The translations under genes and the position numbers were made by a program. The notes beneath the pieces were generated by a model. That model did no database searches. It was not told the origin of the DNA and saw only the letters and a program-made list of their open reading frames with translations. From positions 1 through 64,000 of the forward strand of contig NZ_JAIQUM010000002.1 of the NCBI RefSeq assembly GCF_020075705.1: 64,000 nt of DNA, read 5' to 3'. Of this stretch, positions 34,526 through 43,487 are shown one piece after another; the first letter of the stretch is position 1, and each line of letters begins with the position of its first letter. The stretch is from Metabacillus rhizolycopersici (GTDB taxonomy: Bacteria > Bacillota > Bacilli > Bacillales > Bacillaceae).

Positions 34526-35866
34526 CTACAATTGACAGATACTTTCCTTTAATGTTTTCACAATAAAAGTAAAGTCATCTTCTGTAATGCTTAATGGAGG
34601 TGAAAGCTGCAAAATATTATTATATCCAGCAACGGTATCACCATTTTTCCCAATAATCAGACCCTTTTCTTTGCAAAGCCCAATGACTTTATTGACCTTT
34701 GCCACCTCAGCTGGTGCTTTTGTTTGTTTATCTTCTACTAGTTCAATACCCAAAAGAAGACCTTTTCCGCGAACATCCCCTACATTTGGATGTTCTTTAA
34801 TTTCCTCTAATTCACGTAACAGACGTTCACCTAATTCCTTTGAGCGTTCAATTAAATGTTCGTTTTCAATAATTTCTAAATTCTTCAACGCCAGAGCGCA
34901 AGCAGCAGGGTTGCCACCAAATGTATTAACATGGCGCAAGCGGTCATAATCTTCACTTCCTGAAAAAGCCTCATAAATTTCTCTTTTCACTGCAGTTGCT
35001 GATAAAGGAAGATAAGCACTCGTAATCCCTTTAGCCATTGTGATGATATCTGGTTTCACATCATAGTTCATAAATCCAAACGGTTTTCCTGTTCGACCAA
35101 ATCCGCAGATCACTTCATCACAAATCAGTAGTGCACCATGTTGCTCACAAATTTCTTTTACCTTTGCCATATATCCATCTGGAGGCATTAAAATTCCCCC
35201 ACCAGTAATAATTGGTTCCATAATGACTCCAGCAACGGTTTCACTTAACTCCCATGTCATGACACGATCAATTTCCTCAGCACTTGCAAGTGTATGAACA
35301 TCATCCGGATTACGATACGTATCAGGTGGTGCTACATGTAAAAAACCATTTCCTAGAGGCTCATATTTATACTTACGTTGTGCTTGGCCTGTTGCGGCAA
35401 GAGCTCCCATTGAATTCCCATGATATGCGCGATAGCGAGAAATAAACTTATAGCGATTCGTATCCCCTTTTTGCTGATGATATTGACGAGCAATTTTAAA
35501 TGCCGTTTCATTTGCTTCAGATCCACTGTTCGAGAAGAAAATCACATATTCATCGCCAAGCCATTCATTTAATTTTTCAGCTAATTTAATGGCTGGAACA
35601 TGACTTTGTGATAAAGGAAAATAAGGCATTTCCTCTAGTTGTTCAAAAGCCGCTTGAGCAAGCTCTTTACGACCATAGCCAACATTTACACACCACAGAC
35701 CAGACATACCGTCTAAATAGCGATTACCATCGATATCTGTTACCCATGCACCTTCTGCTTTGGTAATAATTAAATTGGATGGATTAGGATTTGCTCCTCT
35801 CATCGCATGCCAAAGGTACTTTTCATCTGTTTTTTGTAAATTTTGCGTTTGTTCTGTCACGTGCAT
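34526..35866 (-). CDS. Class III aminotransferase (omega-amino acid/beta-alanine:pyruvate type)
   Basis: A PLP-dependent class III transaminase of about 446 residues. It opens with YLWHAMRGANPNPSNLIITK and has the phosphate-binding FFSNSGSEANETAFKIAR, LLICDEVICGFGRTGKP and the PLP lysine in DIITMAKGITSAYLPLSA near residue 280. The family moves the amino group of beta-alanine, GABA, taurine or similar amines to pyruvate or 2-oxoglutarate. It lies 45 bases downstream of a (methyl)malonate-semialdehyde dehydrogenase in one operon, which favours beta-alanine:pyruvate transamination, giving malonate semialdehyde and L-alanine (then used by Ald). Start choice between ATGs at 35881 and 35866 is uncertain; the second has GGGG upstream. 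Confidence 0.85.
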   Translation of the reverse strand: MHVTEQTQNLQKTDEKYLWHAMRGANPNPSNLIITKAEGAWVTDIDGNRYLDGMSGLWCVNVGYGRKELAQAAFEQLEEMPYFPLSQSHVPAIKLAEKLNEWLGDEYVIFFSNSGSEANETAFKIARQYHQQKGDTNRYKFISRYRAYHGNSMGALAATGQAQRKYKYEPLGNGFLHVAPPDTYRNPDDVHTLASAEEIDRVMTWELSETVAGVIMEPIITGGGILMPPDGYMAKVKEICEQHGALLICDEVICGFGRTGKPFGFMNYDVKPDIITMAKGITSAYLPLSATAVKREIYEAFSGSEDYDRLRHVNTFGGNPAACALALKNLEIIENEHLIERSKELGERLLRELEEIKEHPNVGDVRGKGLLLGIELVEDKQTKAPAEVAKVNKVIGLCKEKGLIIGKNGDTVAGYNNILQLSPPLSITEDDFTFIVKTLKESICQL

Positions 35867-35911
35867 CCTATTCAACCCCATTCTATCTTTTTTATGGTTT
35901 TACAAGACTTT

Positions 35912-37369
35912 TTAATAACGAGCAGTAAGCATTTTTTTACGAGTATAGAACTCAACTCCATCTTTTCCATTCGTATGAAGATCACCGTAGAAGGATTTCT
36001 TATAACCTGAGAATGGGAAGAATACCATCGGAGCAGGAACTCCCAGATTGACCCCAAGCATACCTGCATCAATTTCTTCACGGAATTCACGAATCGCTTT
36101 CGCACTGTCAGTATATAAGCATGCACCATTCGCAAATTCTGACTTATTTGTAAGTTCAATTGCTTCCTCTAAGCTCTCCACTCGAACAATCGATAACACA
36201 GGAGCGAAAATTTCATCTTGCCAAATTTTCATATCAGTTTGGACATTATCAAAAAGTGTAGGACCTACAAAGTATCCTTGCTCGTCTGCCGCGTCCTGTC
36301 TTCCGTCACGAACAAGGGAAGCACCCTCACTTTCTCCAAGTTCAATATAATGAAGAGTACGTTTTTTATGTGAATCACGAATGACTGGTCCAAGGAATAC
36401 ACCTTCATCCATCCCATTACCTATTTTGATTTCATCTGCTGCTATTTTAAGTCGATTTACTAATTCATCTGCAACATCCCCAACAGCGACTACAACTGAC
36501 GCCGCCATACAACGTTCACCTGCAGATCCAAATGCAGCGCCAATGATATTTGTGACAGTATTATCTAAATCAGCATCTGGCATGACGATCGAATGATTTT
36601 TTGCTCCTGCAAGAGCTTGTACACGCTTACCGTTCGCTGCTGCTGTTTTGTAGATGTACTCAGCCACAGGTTGAGAACCAACAAAGGATACAGCTTTAAC
36701 ATCTTCATTGTCTAAAATGCCATTCACAACATCATGTGCACCGTGAACAATATTTAATACGCCATCTGGTAGACCAGCTTCTTTAAATAGTTCAGCTAAG
36801 CGATTAGCCAGCAATGGTGTTCTTTCTGATGGTTTTAAGATAAAAGTATTGCCGCATGCAATAGCAAGTGGGAACATCCAGCATGGAACCATCATTGGAA
36901 AATTAAACGGTGTTATTCCCCCAATTACTCCAATTGGATAGCGATACATTCCTGATTCAACCCCAGTAGCGATATCTGGAAGCTGATCTCCCATCATTAA
37001 AGTTGGTGCACCTGCAGCAAATTCAACACACTCTATCCCACGTAGAACTTCTCCATATGCTTCGTTATAGCTTTTTCCATTTTCTAAGGTAACGAGTTTT
37101 GCTAGCTCCTCCCAGTTATCAACTAATAGCTGTTGATAGCGAAAAAGAATTCTAGCACGCCTTGGTACTGCAACCTTTCTCCATGTTTTGAATGCTTCTT
37201 TTGCAGTTGACACAGCGTGATTTAAATCTTCTCGTGTGGAAAGTGGTACACGAGCAATTATCTCTCCAGTTGCTGGGTTAGGTACTTCTTCCATTTGTTC
37301 ACTTGTAGATTCAACCCATTTTCCACCGATATAGTTCTTTAATGTTTGAACAGTTTGTGTTAATTCCAT
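35912..37369 (-). CDS. mmsA: CoA-acylating (methyl)malonate-semialdehyde dehydrogenase
   Basis: A 485-residue ALDH of the MmsA/IolA branch. It has [56 protein letters not shown] (the family asparagine replaces the usual glutamate of hydrolytic ALDHs) and the catalytic cysteine in [13 protein letters not shown] near residue 285. The enzyme turns malonate or methylmalonate semialdehyde plus CoA and NAD+ into acetyl-CoA or propionyl-CoA, CO2 and NADH. Operon position ahead of the omega-transaminase indicates beta-alanine (or 3-aminoisobutyrate) breakdown. The ATG follows AGGAGG. The promoter has the AdeR-type box. Confidence 0.92.
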   Translation of the reverse strand: MELTQTVQTLKNYIGGKWVESTSEQMEEVPNPATGEIIARVPLSTREDLNHAVSTAKEAFKTWRKVAVPRRARILFRYQQLLVDNWEELAKLVTLENGKSYNEAYGEVLRGIECVEFAAGAPTLMMGDQLPDIATGVESGMYRYPIGVIGGITPFNFPMMVPCWMFPLAIACGNTFILKPSERTPLLANRLAELFKEAGLPDGVLNIVHGAHDVVNGILDNEDVKAVSFVGSQPVAEYIYKTAAANGKRVQALAGAKNHSIVMPDADLDNTVTNIIGAAFGSAGERCMAASVVVAVGDVADELVNRLKIAADEIKIGNGMDEGVFLGPVIRDSHKKRTLHYIELGESEGASLVRDGRQDAADEQGYFVGPTLFDNVQTDMKIWQDEIFAPVLSIVRVESLEEAIELTNKSEFANGACLYTDSAKAIREFREEIDAGMLGVNLGVPAPMVFFPFSGYKKSFYGDLHTNGKDGVEFYTRKKMLTARY

Positions 37370-37414
37370 TATAAAACCTCCTATTTTTGTAAATATATGA
37401 ATCTCATTGGTCTC

Positions 37415-37457
37415 ATTATATTAGGCGAAAATAACTCTATCATTAGACAATGTGTAA
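37415..37457 (-). promoter_or_regulatory. AdeR-type box and -10 of mmsA operon
   Basis: On the minus strand TTACACATTGTCTAA (37457-37443), 22 bases, then a perfect TATAAT (37420-37415). This is the best match to the shared consensus. Confidence 0.78.
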
Positions 37458-37519
37458 AGTATTTTGCGCATTTTTTCTACATTAGCGTGGTTATCATAAG
37501 AAACTAGTAATAAGTTGTG

Positions 37520-37551
37520 TAAAAAAAGAAACCCAAATTAAGGGTTTCTTT
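37520..37551 (-). terminator. Terminator of the second PucR gene
   Basis: AAAGAAACCC / GGGTTTCTTT followed by a T run on the minus strand, 16 bases after the stop codon, separates the regulator from mmsA. Confidence 0.88.
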
Positions 37552-37566
37552 ACAAGTTATGATGAC

Positions 37567-39183
37567 TTAGGATATTGAAGCATATTCCAATGATGACCTA
37601 GACGCAGATGCATATTCATAGGCAGAAATCGCTACTTCAATCGCTTGACGTTTATAAGGCTCCATGAAGTCCTCTCCAATTAGTTCATACAATTTGTCTA
37701 ATCGATGATAAAGTGTTTGCCTGACAATATGAAGTTGTTCAGCCGTTTCCTTTTTTGCCCCTTTGCATTGCAAATAGATTTTTAATGTTTTTAGCAACTC
37801 TCCATTTTTCTGTTGATCATGCAATAATACAGGTCCTAAATAATCAGAAATGAAATCCCGAAGAACGCCCTGTTCATTAGCTGCTAACACTAGTCTAAAA
37901 ATATATAAGTCTTCATAAAAATATTCTTTTAATTCATTCGGCATTTTTTCCTTAATGTTCAAGGTCTCTTTTGCTGTATGATAGCTATGTTTAACATGAC
38001 TTAAATTTTTAATAATTTTTCCGACACTAAATTCAAGTTGAAAAAAATTCTGTTTTTTTATAAACTCAGACGTTTTCAAACAATCAATTCCTTCTTGCAC
38101 TCTACGTTTAAAATCATCAGTTTTCAAATTATTCAAAAGGATAAAGGTTATCTGATTTTTCTCGATATAAGATAAAAGAAAAATGCCTCGTTGTTCAAAA
38201 ATAGAGCGGAAGTATACTTTTAAGTAGGTGAATTCGGAAATTACTTTGTCTAAGTTATCAGTTTTACAAAGGAAAACAGTACATCCATTCGGTTTTAGAT
38301 TAGGTTCAAGATCTGAAAGATATCTATGGATTTGTTCATCACTATGCTCTCCTTCAAGCCAACATCGAACCCATTCGGATTCTTTAGCTTTCCTTTGCTC
38401 TTCGATATATAATTCACGTAATAGACTTTGAGCTAAGGCGATAGAGCTCCGATCTAAAATGAGAGATTCAAATTCCGTAATGGCCTCTGCTTCAGAAATG
38501 ATGAAAAGATCCGCAAAAGTCTGATTCAAAGCCTGTACAGATTGATGGGCGATATTCATATGTCTTGGTATCTGGTTATCTTTCAGAAGTTGTGATATTT
38601 TTTCTTGCTCTCGTTGTGTTTGTTTTGAGATGACTTGAACTTTGCCTTCGTTTGAAACATAAAAAACGGTCATTTTTAAATGTTCGTGTAAAAGTTGCAA
38701 GATTTTCTGTTGTGGGTTTGAGGATAAAAGTAATTGGTTTAACCTATTTGAGTATTCTTCTAAATCAGAAAGAATTTGATAATGCTTTTTTATTAATAGA
38801 CTATGTATCTCTTGTGTAATATCAATAAACCGAACTCCCTTAAAGAAAACAATTAATGGAAAATGATGAGCATCAGCCAATTTTATTACTTCTTCTGGGA
38901 TGGCGGATATATAAGTTCCTAATTCAATACAAATTCCAGCTGCGTTAGAATCAATGGCCTGTTGAATAAATGAAACAAAACCTTCTTTATTCTCTTTCCA
39001 TCCAATCCCTGTCGAAAGGATAAGTTCATTTCCATTTAATAAGTTTTCAATAGACGTTACCTCCAGAACATGAACCCATCGGACGAGCCGACTAAGACCA
39101 GCTTTCCCTGCTACTACTTTTGCTGATACGAAATGTTTATTTTGTAAGATTTCATGTACCGATAATTTAACTTCTAAGTTCAT
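37567..39183 (-). CDS. PucR family transcriptional regulator, paralogue of the ald activator
   Basis: A 538-residue protein with the same architecture as the regulator at 14051-15676: N-terminal PucR domain (RLVRWVHVLEVTSIENLLNG), central CdaR/GGDEF-like region, C-terminal HTH_30 (CKGAKKETAEQLHIVRQTLY). Long identical stretches show recent paralogy. It lies upstream of the mmsA/transaminase operon on the same strand but behind its own terminator. It is likely to control beta-alanine/omega-amino acid use through the shared box. The start ATG follows AAGGGGGA; a longer reading frame lacks a ribosome site. A cre-like site lies in the upstream region. Confidence 0.88.
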   Translation of the reverse strand: MNLEVKLSVHEILQNKHFVSAKVVAGKAGLSRLVRWVHVLEVTSIENLLNGNELILSTGIGWKENKEGFVSFIQQAIDSNAAGICIELGTYISAIPEEVIKLADAHHFPLIVFFKGVRFIDITQEIHSLLIKKHYQILSDLEEYSNRLNQLLLSSNPQQKILQLLHEHLKMTVFYVSNEGKVQVISKQTQREQEKISQLLKDNQIPRHMNIAHQSVQALNQTFADLFIISEAEAITEFESLILDRSSIALAQSLLRELYIEEQRKAKESEWVRCWLEGEHSDEQIHRYLSDLEPNLKPNGCTVFLCKTDNLDKVISEFTYLKVYFRSIFEQRGIFLLSYIEKNQITFILLNNLKTDDFKRRVQEGIDCLKTSEFIKKQNFFQLEFSVGKIIKNLSHVKHSYHTAKETLNIKEKMPNELKEYFYEDLYIFRLVLAANEQGVLRDFISDYLGPVLLHDQQKNGELLKTLKIYLQCKGAKKETAEQLHIVRQTLYHRLDKLYELIGEDFMEPYKRQAIEVAISAYEYASASRSSLEYASIS

Positions 39184-39244
39184 TAGAAAATTCCCCCTTT
39201 TTTTACTTATAAATTGCTTCAATATTTTCTTGAAATTTGCATCG

Positions 39245-39329
39245 TATAAAGTGAGACTTATCGGATCTTTACGGATAGTTATCTCCTACTTCTCTTGGAG
39301 AGTTTTACCGCCCGTTAAGGTGGGATAAA
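39245..39329. repeat. Dispersed repeat family II, internally deleted copy
   Basis: It begins TATAAAGTGAGACTTATCGG and ends GTTTTACCGCCCGTTAAGG-TGGGATAAA. Relative to the full copy at 50613-50826 the central hairpin part is missing, so the 5' end is joined to the 3' segment. Confidence 0.75.
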
Positions 39330-39427
39330 CTGAAAACCATTGATAGAAACTTTATAAATCAACTTTTCCAATAAAAACCAAAATGAAATCATTTAACAAA
39401 AATAAGCATCATGAGCTAGCTTTAAAT

Positions 39428-39441
39428 TTGAAGCGCTTTCA
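39428..39441. promoter_or_regulatory. Candidate cre site between PucR and LysR genes
   Basis: TTGAAGCGCTTTCA matches the cre consensus except at positions 2 and 3 and is centred on GCGC. It lies in the 505-base divergent region 39184-39688. Apart from the repeat copy at 39245-39329 this region shows nothing else I recognise. Confidence 0.4.
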
Positions 39442-39688
39442 TTCTGAGTAACATTAGAAACTCCTTCCTATTCCTTAATAGGAAATAACTCTTTATTAAG
39501 AAGGGGAGTAATGGAAATCATTGTGTTATGTCATACTTCAGTAGCTTTATTACGAATCATCGTTACATTCTCATTAACACGTAATCACTAATCGTATGTA
39601 TTATTAGTATAACTCGAATTCTTCACATTAGTAAAATGAATGTATATAATGAAATATATGAGTTATCCTCATGCGAAAGGAGAATAAG

Positions 39689-40570
39689 ATGACACTTAGT
39701 CGATTTGAAGTCTTTCATACAGTAGTCGAGTCAGGGAGTCTAACCAAAGCCGGGGAAATGTTAAAATTAACACAATCAGGTATTAGCCATGCCATTAATA
39801 GTCTTGAAAACGAATTAGGCTTTACTCTGCTAACTAGGGGGAAATCAGGCATTTCTTTAACAAGTAATGGCGAACGGATGCTAGCGTATATTCATGATAT
39901 CTTAGTCTTAAATGATAGAATGAAGCAAGAGGCTGCAGCAATCAATGGTTTAGAGCTTGGTGTAGTGAGAATAGGCACATTTACAAGTGTCGCTACACAG
40001 TGGTTACCCCAGATTATTAAACAGTTTCAAGATCATCATCCAGGAATCACGTTAAAATTGTTTGAAGGTGATTATTCCACCTTAGAACAATGGGTTTCAA
40101 ACGGAGTCATTGATTGTGGCTTTCTCACGTTACCTACACCAAAGTCGCTTGAATTTTTCCCTTTAAAAAAGGATAAAATGATGTGCATTCTATCAGAGCA
40201 GCACCCTCTTCATAAACTAGATAAAATTTCCTTCAAACAAATCGAAGCAGAATCGTTAATTATGCCCAAAGAAGGATGGGGCAATGAAATCAATCAAATT
40301 TTTAAAGACAACAATATAAAACCTACGATTAAATTCGAAGTATCAGATGATCAAACAATTATTTCCATGGTACAAGCCAATTTAGGCATCGCCATACGCC
40401 CTGAAATGACGTTATCTTCTATCCCTGATAACGTTCGGATTCTTAATTTAGAAAAAGAGTCTTATCGTTTTATAGGTGTCGCTACAAAGCCTAATATGTC
40501 TCCTGCCACTAAAAAATTTATTGATTGTGTTCACTCCTGGTTAAAGGAGCAAAAATTACTAGATGTTTAA
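39689..40570 (+). CDS. LysR family transcriptional regulator
   Basis: A 293-residue LTTR. The N-terminal winged HTH reads RFEVFHTVVESGSLTKAGEM and LTQSGISHAINSLENELGF; a linker helix and a periplasmic-binding-protein-like effector domain follow (VRIGTFTSVATQWLPQIIK onward). The ATG lies behind AAAGGAG. It is divergent from the PucR gene with no obvious target operon beside it, so its regulon cannot be stated. A terminator follows. Confidence 0.88.
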   Translation: MTLSRFEVFHTVVESGSLTKAGEMLKLTQSGISHAINSLENELGFTLLTRGKSGISLTSNGERMLAYIHDILVLNDRMKQEAAAINGLELGVVRIGTFTSVATQWLPQIIKQFQDHHPGITLKLFEGDYSTLEQWVSNGVIDCGFLTLPTPKSLEFFPLKKDKMMCILSEQHPLHKLDKISFKQIEAESLIMPKEGWGNEINQIFKDNNIKPTIKFEVSDDQTIISMVQANLGIAIRPEMTLSSIPDNVRILNLEKESYRFIGVATKPNMSPATKKFIDCVHSWLKEQKLLDV

Positions 40571-40619
40571 CAGTATAAACGTTTTTTACCGACTCAAACT
40601 TTTGGATACAAAAATCGTT

Positions 40620-40665
40620 AATAAGGTGCTTTTCGCTTTAAAATCACCTTATTATTGATGTTTTT
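40620..40665 (+). terminator. Terminator after LysR gene
   Basis: AATAAGGTG / CACCTTATT with a 16-base loop is followed by ATTGATGTTTTT. Confidence 0.7.
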
Positions 40666-40713
40666 CCACTATTCATGGATATATCAATGTTATCTCATAG
40701 CTAAAGAATACAA

Positions 40714-40896
40714 TTATAGAATTTCCTTAATACCAGATAAACGAATAGAACATACCTGATGATTCTCATCTTTTAAAGAAACGGTCTGTTCGTATAAATC
40801 AAGTTTGTGAACACGACCCTTGCATGTTTGTAACACTCCGTCCTTATAATAAGTAATCGTAATGAAATGGATTTTTGTTAATTCTTTCAAAATCAT
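40714..40896 (-). CDS. YolD-like small protein
   Basis: A 60-residue protein reading MILKELTKIHFITITYYKDG, then GRVHKLDLYEQTVSLKD and ending IRLSGIKEIL. This is the compact beta-barrel pattern of the YolD-like family (YY.DG, G.V..ld...., I.L..I..I). YolD proteins are small and poorly characterised, often linked with UvrX-type polymerases, which are not present here. The ATG follows AAAGGAG at 8 bases. Unexpectedly its promoter carries the AdeR-type box with a perfect -10, putting it in the amino-acid regulon. Confidence 0.65.
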   Translation of the reverse strand: MILKELTKIHFITITYYKDGVLQTCKGRVHKLDLYEQTVSLKDENHQVCSIRLSGIKEIL

Positions 40897-40951
40897 ACAT
40901 GTATCTCCTTTCAAACTAGTATTTTATAAAATTCAACGATCTTATGAGCTA

Positions 40952-40994
40952 ATTATATTTTTTCAAAAAAACACTTTCATTAGACGGTGTGTAA
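40952..40994 (-). promoter_or_regulatory. AdeR-type box and -10 of the YolD-like gene
   Basis: On the minus strand TTACACACCGTCTAA (40994-40980), 22 bases, then TATAAT (40957-40952). Sequence just upstream of the box (AATGTAGAAAAAA) is also shared with the mmsA promoter. Confidence 0.75.
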
Positions 40995-41103
40995 GTCTTT
41001 TTCAAGCTTTTTTCTACATTCTGGTTGATACAATAATGAATATCCTCTTTTAGGGTCCCTACTACATATCCATCAAGCTAAAGAATTGAAATTCATCCGA
41101 AAC

Positions 41104-41153
41104 AAAAAAACGTTATTCTTTCAGTAAAATAATTGAAAAGATAACGTTTTTTA
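41104..41153. terminator. Orphan bidirectional terminator-like hairpin
   Basis: AAAAAACGTTATTCTTTCA and TGAAAAGATAACGTTTTTT pair around a short loop. No gene lies between it and the YolD-like promoter on one side or in the 250 bases before the next gene on the other. The remainder of 40995-41407 shows nothing else. Confidence 0.5.
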
Positions 41154-41407
41154 TAGACTTCAGCTTTTGTCAGACATCTCAAATCTACTTAGTGTCATCT
41201 TATTTCCTTTGCCATGAGCTTTTTTCATACATAACATGATAAATACTCATTTTACTCACACTTAATTTTTAGATTATACTGAAAATAATTCATTTCCCCC
41301 AGTGTAAATAAAAAATAGAATATGAAAGTTATGGATGTAGTTAATTGCTCATCTTTCAGGAGACTTAGGAACAATTCATTTATAGCATCATGAGAGGATG
41401 GTGAATC

Positions 41408-42355
41408 ATGAAAAAAAGAATGGTTCCATTCGTTTTTATCATTCTTCTTACTGTTTTAATAGCATTTATAGCGAAGTTTCTTTTAAGTGATACAAACCCT
41501 AAAATTGTTGTTGTTTTAGATGGATTAGAAACTGAATACTCGAAAACGGTCAAAGCAGGAATAGAAAAAGGGGTTGCTGATTTTAATATGGATGGAAAGG
41601 TAATTGCTCCTGACTCATATTCAGCCTCAAAACAGAATGCTATCTTAGAAGATGTTTTAAAACAAAAACCAGATGCACTCATCATTACGCCAATTGAACC
41701 ATCTGTTACGATTCCTGTCTTAACAGAATATGAAAAAAGAAAAATCCCAGTACTAATGTTGAATAAAGACGCTCAATGGAAAGATCAAACTCTCTTTATT
41801 GGGACGGATCACCTTGAATTAGGGAAAATGGCAGGAGCAATATTATCGTCACTTCTGTACCCAGGAGACCAAGTAGTTTTTATGGTTGATTCAAAAACTG
41901 ATTCAGCTGTGAATGACCGGATTAAGGGCGCAAAAGAGGTTCTAGAAAGCGTTGACATTGAAGTTATGATAGAACAGCTAGAATCTGATAAAACTGCGCA
42001 TATGTCGTCTGAAATGAGTAACATGATACAAACTCATCCTACTATTAAAGGATTGTTTGCTACAAATGACATCATAGCTTTAGATGCATTGAAAGTAATA
42101 GAGGAAAAAGGTTTACATATTCCTGTCATCGGAACGGACGGTACTATGGGAATGCTTCAGGCTGTTGAAAAAGAGACGTTAAGTATAACCTTGTCGCAGA
42201 ATCCTTTTGATATGGGGTATTTGAGCGTGGAAAAAGCATTAAAGGCAAGTAAGGGAGAACATGTAGAACAAAAAATCGATAGTGGCGTTGACATTGTTAC
42301 AACAAGCAATGCCAAATCAAGAATCGATTTTTTGGCGAAAAATGTATTGAGATGA
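41408..42355 (+). CDS. Periplasmic binding protein-like (RbsB type) protein, membrane anchored
   Basis: A 315-residue protein with an N-terminal hydrophobic anchor (MVPFVFIILLTVLIAFIAKF) and a type I periplasmic-binding fold: KIVVVLDGLETEYSKTVKAG, DALIITPIEPSVTIPVL, IPVLMLNKDA, GLFATNDIIALDALKVIEEKG and VIGTDGTMGMLQAV. The N-terminus has no lipobox cysteine, so it is a membrane-anchored extracellular sensor or binding protein. No permease, ATPase or histidine kinase gene is adjacent. Solitary RbsB-like proteins often serve as ligand sensors for two-component systems encoded elsewhere; this is inference. GAGAGGATGGTG precedes the ATG. Confidence 0.8.
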   Translation: MKKRMVPFVFIILLTVLIAFIAKFLLSDTNPKIVVVLDGLETEYSKTVKAGIEKGVADFNMDGKVIAPDSYSASKQNAILEDVLKQKPDALIITPIEPSVTIPVLTEYEKRKIPVLMLNKDAQWKDQTLFIGTDHLELGKMAGAILSSLLYPGDQVVFMVDSKTDSAVNDRIKGAKEVLESVDIEVMIEQLESDKTAHMSSEMSNMIQTHPTIKGLFATNDIIALDALKVIEEKGLHIPVIGTDGTMGMLQAVEKETLSITLSQNPFDMGYLSVEKALKASKGEHVEQKIDSGVDIVTTSNAKSRIDFLAKNVLR

Positions 42356-42374
42356 ATTTATGTGTTTTAGGAGT

Positions 42375-42414
42375 AAATAAGTCCAATTTCAATGCTGAGA
42401 AATTGGACTTATTT
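42375..42414. terminator. Terminator between convergent genes
   Basis: AAATAAGTCCAATTTC / GAAATTGGACTTATTT is a perfect 16-bp stem with an 8-base loop between the convergent binding-protein and LLM oxidoreductase genes. Confidence 0.8.
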
Positions 42415-42452
42415 CGTGAATCCGGACGAGTACTCGATTGCGGAAGTTTACT

Positions 42453-43469
42453 TTAATTAGAGCCGTATTTATTTTTTAGTATTTCTTCTGCAATCAATTG
42501 ATAGGACCGAATTCGGTCTTTCGGAGAGTATGTTATCGTCACAATCATGATTTCGTTCGCTTTATATAAAGCTTGTAGCTCGTTCAATTTTTGTTTCACG
42601 ACATGAGGATTTCCGATTATCATATTTTGTTTTGCTTTAGATAAAGTGTTTTTTTCTGTTTGATTTAACACGTATTTTTTTGCTTCTTGAATAGAAGGGA
42701 CGCCAAGGTGGCCTTCTCCCTTTTCTTTTTGCAATGACCATATAAGAGAACTTAAAGCAATCTCTTTTGCTCGTTCATTCGTTTCTGCACATATAGCTGA
42801 AACAGTTAAAATCACGTTAGGACGTTGCCCCAATTTTCTTGGTGTAAATAACTCAATGTATTCTTGGATAATAGCTACTCCATCATTGTCACTCATAAAC
42901 TTTCCGAATGCATAAGACAGCCCTTTTTCTGCTGCCAATAATGCACTTTTTTTACTTGTACCTAGAATCCAAGGTTCTGGTGAGATTTCTGGCAATGGAG
43001 AGGCTGTGACTTTCGCATACCTGTGATCTTCAGGAAAATGACCGTCTAAAAAATGAAGGAGATCATTCACTGTATTTGGCATGCCCCACACCTGCTCTAA
43101 AAAGTTATCAGATAACGCATTAGAAGCTTCAGCTGATCCACCTGGAGCTCGTCCAATCCCGATGTCAATTCGATTAGAAAACAATGTAGCTAACATATTA
43201 TAAACTTCTGCCACTTTATAAGGTTTATAATAGGGCAATAAAACAGCCCCAGAACCGATACGGATTCTATTCGTGTTCGCTCCAATGTAGCTTAACAACA
43301 CTTCTGGTGCTGAACAAGCAAGTCCTGGAAAATCATGGTGCTCAGCGATCCAGTAACGAGAATATCCTAGATCTTCTCCGGCTTGAGCTAATTTCATAGA
43401 TTCATTTAATGCCTCTTTAGCTGTTTGGCTTGAAGAAATTGGTGATTGATCCAAAATGCTTAATTTCAT
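42453..43469 (-). CDS. LLM class flavin-dependent oxidoreductase (luciferase-like)
   Basis: A 338-residue bacterial-luciferase-like TIM barrel of the MsnO8/YwcH type: MKLSILDQSPISSSQTAKEA, YWIAEHHDFPGLACSAPEVL near residue 40 and IRIGSGAVLLPYYKPYKVAE. Such proteins use reduced FMN supplied by a reductase to oxidise organic substrates; the substrate here is unknown. The ATG follows GAGGAGGAG. It lies immediately downstream of the DUF3219 gene on the same strand, with only about 18 bases between them, so they are probably cotranscribed. Confidence 0.88.
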   Translation of the reverse strand: MKLSILDQSPISSSQTAKEALNESMKLAQAGEDLGYSRYWIAEHHDFPGLACSAPEVLLSYIGANTNRIRIGSGAVLLPYYKPYKVAEVYNMLATLFSNRIDIGIGRAPGGSAEASNALSDNFLEQVWGMPNTVNDLLHFLDGHFPEDHRYAKVTASPLPEISPEPWILGTSKKSALLAAEKGLSYAFGKFMSDNDGVAIIQEYIELFTPRKLGQRPNVILTVSAICAETNERAKEIALSSLIWSLQKEKGEGHLGVPSIQEAKKYVLNQTEKNTLSKAKQNMIIGNPHVVKQKLNELQALYKANEIMIVTITYSPKDRIRSYQLIAEEILKNKYGSN

Positions 43470-43487
43470 CACTTCACTCCTCCTCTC

